DNA from: G965197715 sp965247615
GTDB lineage: Bacteria; Chloroflexota; Dehalococcoidia; Lucifugimonadales; UBA1127
DNA length: 64,000 nucleotides
Assembly: GCA_965247615.1 (NCBI GenBank)
Contig: OZ252022.1
Coordinates: 2,356,001 to 2,420,000 of the forward strand
Reading direction: 5' to 3'
The position numbers were made by a program, and so were the translations under genes. This document shows positions 7,916 to 16,060 of this stretch, piece by piece. Under the pieces are notes generated by a model. That model made no database searches and was not told where the DNA came from. It saw only the letters and a program-made list of their open reading frames with translations. Position 1 is the stretch's first letter; each line of letters begins with the position of its first letter.

Positions 7916-8725
7916 ATGGCAACCGAGACGGCAACCGTCGTCGAGAAGTTTGTGGAGCTTAGCCACGGCAAGACCCGTTACCTGGAGGCCGGAACAGGGG
8001 ACCCCACGATCCTGCTGCACGGGGTGGGCTTCTTCAGCGGCGCGAATAGCTGGCGCCCGAACATGGGGCCGCTTTCCAGCAAGCTGCGGGTCCTGGCCCT
8101 GGACTGCCTGGGCTGGGGAAAGGGAGACCGGTTTGACCGGGAGTACTCTTTCGCCTACTTGGTGGATCACGTCCGCGAGTTCCAGGACGCCCTGGGCTTG
8201 GAGAAGACCAACATCGTGGGGCACTCCATGGGCGGCTGGATCGCCTCGGTGTTCGCGTACGAGAGCCCGAACCGCGTCAATAAGCTGGTGCTCGTAGGCA
8301 GCGGCGGCGCGCGGCCCCGGACCATTCCGAGCATGACGGGGTTCAAGCCGCCTACCAGGGACGATGTCAAGGAGCGGCTGGCCGCTCAGACAAACCCGGC
8401 CCTCCACGGAGAGCTGGACCAGTGGGCGGACGAGGACCACGCCAACACCCAGATTCCGGGCGCGCTGGAAGCCTATCAAAAGATCCTCAACCACATGAAC
8501 GACGGCATGAACCGGGTGCGGTACAACACAATCCGGCGGTTCGAGCACATCACGTCGCCGACCCTGGTCCTCTGGGGCAAGGACGATCAGACCAACGCTC
8601 TGGCAATGGGGGAGGAGACCCACCGGCTCATCAAGGGTTCCAAGCTGGTTGTGCTGGACACGGACCACTTCGTGCCCACCCAGGCCCCGGACGAGTTCAA
8701 CAAGGCGCTGCTGGAGTTCCTGTAG
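7916..8725 (+). CDS. Alpha/beta-fold hydrolase
   Basis: A 269-residue alpha/beta hydrolase: oxyanion-hole strand PTILLHGVG, nucleophile elbow GHSMGG (serine near residue 107), acid in LWGKDDQTN and the terminal histidine in DTDHFVP. The family includes meta-cleavage-product hydrolases and esterases; the substrate cannot be named. Start ATG 7916 has GGAGG at 5 bases; the GTG four codons earlier overlaps that site. It precedes the MOSC gene on the same strand by about 70 bp. Confidence 0.85.
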   Translation: MATETATVVEKFVELSHGKTRYLEAGTGDPTILLHGVGFFSGANSWRPNMGPLSSKLRVLALDCLGWGKGDRFDREYSFAYLVDHVREFQDALGLEKTNIVGHSMGGWIASVFAYESPNRVNKLVLVGSGGARPRTIPSMTGFKPPTRDDVKERLAAQTNPALHGELDQWADEDHANTQIPGALEAYQKILNHMNDGMNRVRYNTIRRFEHITSPTLVLWGKDDQTNALAMGEETHRLIKGSKLVVLDTDHFVPTQAPDEFNKALLEFL

Positions 8726-8797
8726 GACCTGGCCGTGCCGCGGAAGCCGAGCAGGGGGCGGGAGCACGGACAGCGCTGAGATCAACCGGAGTATGAG

Positions 8798-9241
8798 ATG
8801 GCAGAGGGCAAGGTCGTATCCCTGCAGGTTTGCGTGGGCCACCGCATGCCCATGGACTTCAAAGACCGGGTGAACGTGATGACGGGGCAGGGGCTGGAGG
8901 GCGACCGCCACGCCCTGCCGCGGAGTCGCCGGCAGGTGCTGGTGATGGAGCAGGAGATACTGGACGCGCTGGAGCTGGCGCCGGGGGACATCAGGGAGAA
9001 CGTGACCATCTCAGGGATCGAGCTCCACGGGCTGGCGGAGGGTCGGCAGGTACGCATCGGCGCCGAGGTAACCCTGGAGGTCACGGGGGTCTGCGAGCCA
9101 TGCGAACGCATGGACGAGCTGCGCCTGGGCCTGCGGGAGACCATCAGGGGGCGCAGGGGCGTGCTCACCCGCGTCGTGCAAGGCGGCGCCGTGAGCGTCG
9201 GCGACCCGGTGCGCGTGGCGGAGGGCGCGCCGGCGGCCTAG
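8798..9241 (+). CDS. MOSC domain protein
   Basis: A 147-residue single MOSC domain (molybdenum-cofactor sulfurase C-terminal fold). Supporting features are TGQGLEGDRHALPRSRRQVLVMEQE, the IRENVTISGIELHGLAEG segment, and the conserved cysteine region VCEPCERMDELRLGL. Standalone MOSC proteins are thought to carry sulfur or move molybdenum cofactor sulfur, with some acting in reduction of N-hydroxylated compounds. No molybdoenzyme gene is in the window. Confidence 0.8.
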   Translation: MAEGKVVSLQVCVGHRMPMDFKDRVNVMTGQGLEGDRHALPRSRRQVLVMEQEILDALELAPGDIRENVTISGIELHGLAEGRQVRIGAEVTLEVTGVCEPCERMDELRLGLRETIRGRRGVLTRVVQGGAVSVGDPVRVAEGAPAA

Positions 9242-9347
9242 CGCCGGCGCAGGAAGCCGCCATGGTGATCCTGTCGAACCATGAGCGGCCCCGCCCCAAG
9301 CCATCCGGCGACGACTGCCTCTACAGCACACCCCTGCTGGACCGCGA

Positions 9348-9374
9348 CCCCCACAAAGCCGTCGCGCAGCGACC
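9348..9374. repeat. Small palindromic repeat, copy 1 (GTCGC-GCA-GCGAC)
   Basis: CCCCACAAAGCCGTCGC followed by GCAGCGACC. It forms a 5-bp hairpin with a 3-base loop and lies between the MOSC gene and the convergent methyltransferase. Three relatives lie in the 23 kb gap. Confidence 0.6.
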
Positions 9375-9375
9375 G

Positions 9376-10098
9376 CTATCGCTTGTAGCCGCCCACGATT
9401 GCCTGTTCCATCCGCTTCCAGAAACAGTCCACCGTCTCGAACCCGGCCTCTTTGAGCCAGTCGAGGTGCCACCGTAGCGTCGCATCCCGGTGGTGGTACA
9501 GCGTGGCGGTGTGGGGCGCCTGGGCCGGGGGCGCGGGCTCCTGTGGGGGGCGCTCGCTGCTGCGCGCGTTGCGGTAGACCTGTCGCAGGAAGTCGTTTGG
9601 CGCCGAGGCCGTATCTATGTTGAAGAAGCAGCCGCCGGGCTCCAGGTTGGCGTAGATGGCGGCGTAGAGGCGGCCCATCTCCTCCGGCGGCAGGTGATGG
9701 ATGGCCCTAGCGGAGACGACGACGTTGAAGGGGCCGCGCTGGACGGCGCTGGACGGCAGCGCGCCGGCGCCGAAGTCGCCGACGACGTAGGCGAAGCGGT
9801 CGCCGAAGCGGGCCATGCGCTCCCGTCCCACCTCCATCATGGCGTCGGAGATGTCGAGTCCAATGGCGTTGGCCCCGGGAAAGGCGTCCAGCACGGCGGT
9901 GGCGACGACGCCGTAGCCGCTCCCAACGTCCAGGACCCTGATGGCGGCGTCCGCAGGGAAGGGGATGAGCCGCGTGACGAACTCGAAGAGGATCTGGCGC
10001 TCTTCCTGCTGGCGGTCCATACGCTGAACATACTCGGCCACGCGGTCCGGCTCCTGCCAGTGATGGCCAGGATGCTCTTCTCTCTGTGCGGATGTCAT
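9376..10098 (-). CDS. SAM-dependent methyltransferase, class I
   Basis: A 240-residue Rossmann methyltransferase. SAM motif I is VLDVGSGYG, the acidic end of strand 2 is IGLDIS, motif II/post I appears as YVVGDFGAGALP, and the later FNVVVSARAIHHLPPEEM is typical of UbiE/COQ5-like small-molecule methyltransferases. The long upstream extension of this frame is a shadow of the MFS gene; the ATG at 10098 has GGGAGG at 5 bases. It sits 56 bp after the MFS transporter on the same strand and may be cotranscribed. Substrate unknown. Confidence 0.82.
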   Translation of the reverse strand: MTSAQREEHPGHHWQEPDRVAEYVQRMDRQQEERQILFEFVTRLIPFPADAAIRVLDVGSGYGVVATAVLDAFPGANAIGLDISDAMMEVGRERMARFGDRFAYVVGDFGAGALPSSAVQRGPFNVVVSARAIHHLPPEEMGRLYAAIYANLEPGGCFFNIDTASAPNDFLRQVYRNARSSERPPQEPAPPAQAPHTATLYHHRDATLRWHLDWLKEAGFETVDCFWKRMEQAIVGGYKR

Positions 10099-10154
10099 TA
10101 GCGCCTCCCTGGATTGGTGTTGTGCAGGCCCCGGCCGGCGAGGCCAGAGGTGGT

Positions 10155-11438
10155 CTACGCGGTCCCGCTCCGCTGCCGCCTGCGCTGCGCCAGGCGCTCC
10201 TCTTCCTCCGGAGGATGCACGTTGCGGAACATGAAGTAGAGGCCCGCAAGGTACACGGACTTGAAGACTCCGGCGGCGAGGAAGGGGGCGCTGGCGGAAA
10301 CGACCTGCCAGAGCCAGGTGGCGATGGCGGGCGTGGCGCTGCCGACGGTTGCCTGGGTGAGATTGTTGATGCCCGCCATGGCGGCCCGCTCGTTGCGGTT
10401 GACGATAGTCATGGTGTAGGCCTGCCTGGGCGGGTTGTCCATCTGGGAGAAGAAGCCGCGAGCGAACCAGAACAAAACGGCGAGCCACGCCCAGGGCGCG
10501 AAGGGGACGGCGAAGGTGAAGATCACCGCCGGGATGTGGGTGAACACGACGGTGTTGAGGAGCCCTATGCGGTTGGATATCTTGGCCGCGATCCAGAGAG
10601 AGACGGCGTTCAGCACCGTGGTGAAGGCGAAGATAGAGCCCACTTCCAGCAGGTTCAAACCGAACTGGTTCTTGAACCACAAGGAGACCAGGGAGAAGAA
10701 GACGAACCTGGTGGCGAAGCTGTCCACGGAGAAGATACCGGCCAGCGTGAAGATGGTCCAGCGTGAAGGCAGCTTGAAGGGATTCTGGAATCGCTCCTTG
10801 GTTATGGGGACATCCACCGCGGGCGAGAGGAGGAAGTACATGAGGGCGGAGATGACCATGAAGAAAGTGTAGCCCACGAACATGAGCTTGAATCCGCCGA
10901 TTTCGCTGATCCCGAACAGGAGGACGAAGAGGGGCGGCAGGGCCGCCGCGAAGCTTCCTACGAACCTGCCGACCCGCTCCCAGATCCCCGCCATGGCGTA
11001 GAGGTCCGTAATCCTGTCAGAAGAAGTCGTGTCCGGCAGGATGGCGGTCTCCAGGGGCTGGACCGGCCCCCTGGGGCCGCTGCCGGATATGGCCAGGCTC
11101 CCGACCAGGAATGACACCATGGCCAGCACGAGATACTGGTCAGTGAGGGCGAAGCCCATGCCCGCGATCCCCATGAGCAGGGAGAAGCCCGTGAGGAGCT
11201 TCCGCCGCCCAAAGGTGTCCCCGATGAAGATCACGGTTCCGGCGAAGAAGGCGCTGCCCACTGACCCGATGGTTACCAGAACGCCGATCTCCGTCAGGCT
11301 GTAGCCCAGGAGGTCCAGGTAGATGGCGAAGAAGACGGCGATGGACGCCTGAGCGAAGGTGCGCATGAAGCGCGCAAGCATGAGCAGCCAGGCGTCGCGG
11401 CTGATCCAACTCAGCGGTTTGGAAGATGCAGTAGTCAC
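10155..11438 (-). CDS. MFS transporter
   Basis: A 427-residue major facilitator with about 12 hydrophobic segments. It begins with a short hydrophilic tail and WLLMLARFMRTFAQASIAVFF, has the helix 2-3 loop GDTFGRRKLLTG and the second-half equivalent AAKISNRIGLL, and ends in a basic tail. The GTG at 11438 is preceded by GGGGGGA at 8 bases, and upstream codons of the frame lack hydrophobic character, so I prefer it to the frame opening at 11507. Substrate unknown; the flanking methyltransferase and isochorismatase-fold genes do not settle it. Confidence 0.82.
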   Translation of the reverse strand: MTTASSKPLSWISRDAWLLMLARFMRTFAQASIAVFFAIYLDLLGYSLTEIGVLVTIGSVGSAFFAGTVIFIGDTFGRRKLLTGFSLLMGIAGMGFALTDQYLVLAMVSFLVGSLAISGSGPRGPVQPLETAILPDTTSSDRITDLYAMAGIWERVGRFVGSFAAALPPLFVLLFGISEIGGFKLMFVGYTFFMVISALMYFLLSPAVDVPITKERFQNPFKLPSRWTIFTLAGIFSVDSFATRFVFFSLVSLWFKNQFGLNLLEVGSIFAFTTVLNAVSLWIAAKISNRIGLLNTVVFTHIPAVIFTFAVPFAPWAWLAVLFWFARGFFSQMDNPPRQAYTMTIVNRNERAAMAGINNLTQATVGSATPAIATWLWQVVSASAPFLAAGVFKSVYLAGLYFMFRNVHPPEEEERLAQRRRQRSGTA

Positions 11439-11572
11439 GTGCTCGTCCCCCCGCCAGGCGGCCTCCCCGGCGACGGCGCCATTATAGCACAGCCCTCCGG
11501 CGGGCACGGGACGCGCTCACGGAGGCCCCGGATGGCCCAGCGGGGACGGCGGCGCGGCCGCTGACGGGGCGC

Positions 11573-12781
11573 TCAGAGCGCCGCAAGAACATCCCGCGTG
11601 TCCCGAAGGTCCGTGTGGCTATCGAGCACGCCCGGCACTAAGCCCCCGGGCGGGTAGGAGGCGTCCGGCACGACGGTGAAGGTGTACCCGAGGCCAACGC
11701 CCTCGCGGACGGTGGCCTCGATGCAGCCGTGTATGGCGCCCCCGCTGACGACGCAGTGGCCGACGCCCAAGTTGCGCAGAATCCGGTGCAGGGGCGTGAA
11801 CCCGAAGCCGCTGTTGCCCTTCTTGATGACGATGAAGTCGTCCTCCAGGACGTCCACGCCCTCCGCCACCTGGGCGCCCCAGGAGCCTTCGGCCAGATAG
11901 CGCTCCTCGGCCGCGATGGGCTTGGCGCGCCGGGCCGCCCGAGGCCAGGCGCGATCTAGGTTGTCGGGCCTCACACCCACCTTGACGAAGACGACGGGGT
12001 TGTCCGCCGCCCGCATCCCCTGGGCAAGGCGTTGGTTGTTTTCGATGAGGGTGCCCCGGTCCTCCTCGCTCATAACGGAGTAGCCAAGGCGGGCCTTCAC
12101 GCCGTCGGGGTGCACGAAGTCGTTCTGGAGGTCGATGACTAAGAGGGCCGTCCTGAGATCGCGCCGGCCCTGCGTGTCCGAAGGGGAGTGCAGCGCGGCC
12201 AGCACCTCGTCCGTGGTGGTGAGGTCGGCGATCATCGTCCATCCCCGGTGGCGCTCCCGAGCGGCCGCGCTCACGGCGTCGACGGGGATGTGCACCTCGA
12301 AGCCCAGGGCGGCGCCCTGGCGCGCGGACTCCTCGAGGCCGTCCAAGACGCCGCCGGCCACGATCACGCAGGCGTCGACGCCCAGATTGGCCAGAAGGCG
12401 GTCGAGGGGCGTGAACTGAAAGGCGCTGTGGCCGGTCTTGGTTATGACGGGGTCGTCGACGGCGGGTTGGAGCTCCTGGGTGAACTCGGCGCCCCACGAG
12501 CCTTCAACCAGGAAGCCGCTCTCCGGCGTCAGGCCCATCTCGTCACGCAGCTTGGGAGACAGGGCGCTGTCCAGGTGGTCCGGGCGCAGCGCCGTCCGCA
12601 CCCATACGACGGGCGCGCCCGTCTGCCGCGCGCCCTGGAGGAGCGCCTGGACCCTGCGCACCAGGTCAGCCCGCTCCTCCTCCGTCGACGCTGCCAGGCC
12701 CCGGCGGTGCAGCAACCCCCGGGGATGGAGGTAGTCGTTCTGGAGGTCCATCAGAATGAGGGCGCAGTGCTGCGGGTCCAC
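11573..12781 (-). CDS. Double isochorismatase-fold (cysteine hydrolase) protein with one degenerate half
   Basis: A 402-residue protein made of two cysteine-hydrolase domains (about 1-200 and 208-402). Each begins with the acidic motif (LILMDLQNDYLHP; LLVIDLQNDFVHP) and has the lysine motif (ITKTGHSAF; VIKKGNSGF). The nucleophile region differs: the second half keeps GCIEATVRE with the cysteine, while the first reads GLEESARQ with glycine where the cysteine should be. So probably only the C-terminal half is catalytic. Single-domain relatives (nicotinamidase, N-carbamoylsarcosine amidase, isochorismatase) are ~200 residues. GTG start with AGGAGG at 6-7 bases. The bicupin gene lies immediately upstream on the same strand, so the two are probably one operon. 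Confidence 0.85.
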   Translation of the reverse strand: MDPQHCALILMDLQNDYLHPRGLLHRRGLAASTEEERADLVRRVQALLQGARQTGAPVVWVRTALRPDHLDSALSPKLRDEMGLTPESGFLVEGSWGAEFTQELQPAVDDPVITKTGHSAFQFTPLDRLLANLGVDACVIVAGGVLDGLEESARQGAALGFEVHIPVDAVSAAARERHRGWTMIADLTTTDEVLAALHSPSDTQGRRDLRTALLVIDLQNDFVHPDGVKARLGYSVMSEEDRGTLIENNQRLAQGMRAADNPVVFVKVGVRPDNLDRAWPRAARRAKPIAAEERYLAEGSWGAQVAEGVDVLEDDFIVIKKGNSGFGFTPLHRILRNLGVGHCVVSGGAIHGCIEATVREGVGLGYTFTVVPDASYPPGGLVPGVLDSHTDLRDTRDVLAAL

Positions 12782-12834
12782 GTGTCACCTCCTGCCGCTG
12801 CCAGAGCCGTTGTTCGCCGGGCGTGAAGCAGCGC

Positions 12835-13980
12835 CTAGCCTCCGACGCGTCCCTCGACCCAGGCTCCCCGCTCCTCCTCGGCACTATAGGTCCACTTGAA
12901 CTCCGGGTTGGAGTACGCTTCCTCCGGCATGAGGCTCTTGAGGCCGCGCTTGGCGAGCTCGTCCTCGAACCTCTGCCTGATCCAAGGCTCCTCATTGGGG
13001 TACTCGATCTGGTCGCGGAAGGCGTCCTGCACCTGTTCGCTATGTCCGGAGAACTGCGGCAGGGGGGCTAGGGCGAGGTACCTGGCGGGGGTCACGCTGA
13101 CGTTGAAATGCTGATGGAACCACCGGTCCGGCGGCACGAAGACGCTGGCCTCGTGCCAGGGGATGATCTTCTTCTCCTCGCCCTCAGGCCAGATGATGGA
13201 GTAGCCTTCGCCGGCAGGAATGACGATGACGCGGCCGGGCCCGTGGCGGTGCCCCTTCTTGTAGGTGCCCGGGGGGAAGACAGACATGTGGCCGCCCATC
13301 TCCGAGTTCGGGAAGGAGACGTCCACCACGTGGCCGCCGCCGCCGCGCTGCCGGTGGGGCACCAGCTGGTCCCATCCGCCCATGTCCGTGAAGAAGTTGC
13401 CGTGCCAGGTGGCCCCTCGGCCAGCCTCCGGCGCCCGCTTGGCCACGGAGTAGAGGTCGTCCCCGCTGACTTGGAGAAGGTCGGGCCGCTCTATCGGGTT
13501 ATCGAAGTAGTACTGGGCCTCCGGCACCAGGGACATGGCGACGGGGAGGTAGTTGTTGTGCAGCAGCCTGGCTGCCCGGTCGCCCCGGGCGTTGGAGAAC
13601 TGGCGATGCACGCCGCGCGGGATGAGGAAAAGGCTGCGAGGCCCCCATTCGAAGGTGTGCTTGGGAACACCCTCCGCCCACACCGTGGTGAGCCCCTGGC
13701 CATCCACGACGTAGACGACCTCGTCGAGGGCGAATTTCATGGGCACGACGCTGCCTCCGGGAGGGATCTCAGTAATGCGGGCCTCGGCGACGCCCTCCAT
13801 GCCCGCGAGCTGGATGAACGCACCGTTGCACTCGCGCTCCTCCCACGGGCCCACTTCCAGGTTCCTGAGGTCCTCTATGTAGTAGCCCGCGTGGATGGGA
13901 ACGCCCTGAGACTCCATCCACCGGTCATACGGGAATCGCGAGTCACCGCGGCGGCGGGCGCGGCCAAGTATCTGTGTCAC
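12835..13980 (-). CDS. Bicupin protein, possible oxygenase-type metal enzyme
   Basis: A 381-residue protein with two cupin barrels. Barrel 1 (about 55-160) shows IPPGGSVVPMKFALDEVVYVVDGQG; barrel 2 (about 235-335) has the metal-binding GTYKKGHRHGPGRVIVIPAGEGYS with paired histidines, and WFHQHFNVS later. The layout resembles gentisate-dioxygenase-like or uncharacterised cupin enzymes, but the first barrel lacks the usual histidine pair, so function is open. GTG start with AAGGGGG upstream. It is transcribed away from the Rieske oxygenase gene; the shared ~340-bp gap should contain both promoters. Confidence 0.78.
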   Translation of the reverse strand: MTQILGRARRRGDSRFPYDRWMESQGVPIHAGYYIEDLRNLEVGPWEERECNGAFIQLAGMEGVAEARITEIPPGGSVVPMKFALDEVVYVVDGQGLTTVWAEGVPKHTFEWGPRSLFLIPRGVHRQFSNARGDRAARLLHNNYLPVAMSLVPEAQYYFDNPIERPDLLQVSGDDLYSVAKRAPEAGRGATWHGNFFTDMGGWDQLVPHRQRGGGGHVVDVSFPNSEMGGHMSVFPPGTYKKGHRHGPGRVIVIPAGEGYSIIWPEGEEKKIIPWHEASVFVPPDRWFHQHFNVSVTPARYLALAPLPQFSGHSEQVQDAFRDQIEYPNEEPWIRQRFEDELAKRGLKSLMPEEAYSNPEFKWTYSAEEERGAWVEGRVGG

Positions 13981-14249
13981 GGGAATACCCCCTTCACTAC
14001 TGAGCTGTCCGTCAGTACACGCAGGGCCGTACGAGGTGGACAGAGGGTGGGCCTCCGCCGGCAGGCTGTGTACGAGCGGGCGTTTGCGGGGTTCAGTTTG
14101 GCGGTGTCGTCAGCAGGTGTCAAGAGCGGTTGGGCTGTACAAGGCGCGGCGGGCCTGCCGGAGTGGCCCGTAGGCAGTACGGCTTAAGCTGGGGGTGACG
14201 TCCCTTGGGCCGGCAACAGGTGTCGTTCTCTCCGGTCTGCGACCTGGGG

Positions 14250-14280
14250 TTGACATTGACCGGCCCGAAGCATCTATAAT
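14250..14280 (+). promoter_or_regulatory. Promoter of the Rieske oxygenase gene
   Basis: Perfect consensus TTGACA (14250-14255) and TATAAT (14275-14280), separated by 19 bp, which is 1-2 bp longer than ideal. The expected start is near 14287, giving a leader of about 30 bases that contains the AGGAGG site. Confidence 0.65.
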
Positions 14281-14317
14281 GCGCCAACTTTTACGCTGGC
14301 AACAAGAGGAGGAAACC

Positions 14318-15595
14318 GTGCTGACCCTGGAGCAGAATGCGCGTCTCACGCGGGTGGACCTGGGGACGCCCTGTGGCGAGCTGATGCGCCGGTACTGGCA
14401 CCCCGTCGCCGCCGTCTCGCAGATGAAGGACCGCTACACCATGCCCATCCGGCTGCTGGGCGAGGACCTGGTGCTGTACAAGGACCGCTCCGGCACCTTC
14501 GGCCTGATTGAGCCCCGGTGCCCGCACCGCCGCATGTCCCTGATCTACGGCATCCCGCTGGAGAACGGCATTCGCTGCCCCTATCACGGGTGGGCCTTCG
14601 ACGAGACGGGCAGGTGCATCGAGCAGCCCTACGAGGAGACGGAGGACCCGGAGGGGCGCTTCAAGGACAAGGTGAAGGCGAAGGCGTACCCGGTGGAGAC
14701 GCTGGCGGGCCTGGTCTTCGCGTACCTGGGGCCGGCGCCGGCGCCCCTGCTGCCGCGGTGGGACGTCTACGCCATCGACGACGTGGTGCGGGACATTGGC
14801 TACGCGGTCTTGGACTGCAACTGGCTGCAATGCCAGGAGAACTCCCTGGACCCCATTCACGTTGAGTGGCTGCACAACGACTTCTCCAACTGGGTCATGG
14901 AAAACCTCGGCCGGGATGACCTGAAGGGCAACCGCATCATTCACGAGAAGATTGGCTTCGACGTGTTCGACTACGGCATCATCAAGCGCAGGGTCATCCA
15001 GGGAGGCTCAGAGGATGACGACGACTGGAAGGTTGGGCACCCCATCGTCTTCCCCTACTTCCTGCGCCAGGGCGGCAGCGGCTTCCACCGAAACTGGGGG
15101 CAGAATGGACCCGCCTTCCAGATCCGCGTTCCGCTGGATGACACACACACGGGCCACTGGTGGGTCTCCTGCTACGCCAAGGCGGCAGATGACCCCGAGC
15201 AGAGCGACGAGGGCATCCCCTTCTTCCAGCACCCCGTCCCATTCATGGACGAGAACGGGGTCTTGCCGTGGAATTACCTGGACAACAACAGCGGCCAGGA
15301 CATGGGCGCGTGGGTCACGCAGGGGGCCATCGCGGACCGCACGGGGGAGAACCTGGGCCGCTCCGATAAGGGGGTCATCCTCTACCGCCGGATGTTGGAG
15401 CAGAACATCCGCATCGTGGAGGATGGCGGCGACCCAATGAACACGTTCCGGGACCCGGCCAAGAACATATACCTGCCCATGGACACAGAGGCCAACGCCA
15501 GGTTCTTCCAGGGCGGGGCCCGCCGGCAGCGCGGCGGCGCCGCTTCCAAGTACAGCCCGATCCTGATCCAGCGGGAGGGCGAGGTCAAGTACTAG
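14318..15595 (+). CDS. Rieske non-heme iron oxygenase, large subunit
   Basis: A 425-residue aromatic-ring-hydroxylating-type oxygenase. The Rieske cluster ligands are CPHRR and CPYHGW (Cys-X-His and Cys-X2-His, residues ~65-90). The mononuclear iron site is visible as ENSLDPIHVEWLH (two histidines) with an acidic ligand expected further on. The GTG at 14318 follows AGGAGG at 5-6 bases and a consensus promoter, which decides it against the frame opening at 14195. No reductase or ferredoxin is adjacent, so electrons must come from elsewhere. The start (TLEQNARLTRVDLGTPCGEL) is strikingly like a decayed ORF at 29220-29396. The stop codon TAG is part of the CTAG flanking an inverted-repeat element. 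Confidence 0.88.
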   Translation: MLTLEQNARLTRVDLGTPCGELMRRYWHPVAAVSQMKDRYTMPIRLLGEDLVLYKDRSGTFGLIEPRCPHRRMSLIYGIPLENGIRCPYHGWAFDETGRCIEQPYEETEDPEGRFKDKVKAKAYPVETLAGLVFAYLGPAPAPLLPRWDVYAIDDVVRDIGYAVLDCNWLQCQENSLDPIHVEWLHNDFSNWVMENLGRDDLKGNRIIHEKIGFDVFDYGIIKRRVIQGGSEDDDDWKVGHPIVFPYFLRQGGSGFHRNWGQNGPAFQIRVPLDDTHTGHWWVSCYAKAADDPEQSDEGIPFFQHPVPFMDENGVLPWNYLDNNSGQDMGAWVTQGAIADRTGENLGRSDKGVILYRRMLEQNIRIVEDGGDPMNTFRDPAKNIYLPMDTEANARFFQGGARRQRGGAASKYSPILIQREGEVKY

Positions 15596-15778
15596 GGAAC
15601 CTCTGACAACCCGTCTCTGGTCGGCTTTGGTTGACGGTGCGGGGGCTGAGGAGGCATTCAGCGCTGTGTCGGCGCGCCCGATGGAGACCTGCGGGTTTCT
15701 CCGTCACGCGGCTTGGCGACGGTTCACAGTCATCCCCTGCTATGCCATATCCTGCGCGATTCTTCAGAGGTTCCCTAG
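15592..15778. mobile_element. MITE-like element with perfect terminal inverted repeats
   Basis: GGAACCTCTGA (15596-15606) is repeated in exact inverted orientation at 15764-15774, and both ends are flanked by CTAG (15592-15595 and 15775-15778), giving a 15-bp perfect inverted match. The 179-bp interior has no transposase gene. A flanking CTAG (or TA) suits target duplication by IS5-superfamily transposases, so this looks like a non-autonomous derivative. The left CTAG supplies the stop codon of the Rieske gene. Family assignment is from memory of IS5-type ends. Confidence 0.65.
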
Positions 15779-15901
15779 AGGGAATGATGGAGACGGGCAT
15801 TGCCGGACGGGGGCTGGCCGGGAGGAAGGCCACCATAGTCCGGCGTGGTCGCGCTCGGCTTCACCGCACGCGGGCTGGTCGGCTTGGTCCATCGCCTGGC
15901 G

Positions 15902-16021
15902 CTAGAGCCCTTGCCCATGCTGACGGCGAATGGCTCGGACGGCACTGGTGAGATAGGTCAGCCAGAATGGGAGCGCGACGATGGCCAAGAGCCTGCCGCC
16001 GGGCGGCGAGCCCCTGGCCAT
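15902..16021 (-). CDS. Possible 39-residue membrane peptide
   Basis: A short ATG-initiated frame with one hydrophobic stretch (LLAIVALPFWLTYLTSAV) flanked by arginines. No clear RBS. It lies just downstream of the amidohydrolase gene on the same strand. It could be a real micro-protein, a remnant of a larger membrane protein, or chance. The rest of 15779-16060 holds nothing I recognise. Confidence 0.2.
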   Translation of the reverse strand: MARGSPPGGRLLAIVALPFWLTYLTSAVRAIRRQHGQGL

Positions 16022-16060
16022 GTCCGTATCAAGCAGGCTGCAGCGCAGGGCGCCGCGTGG

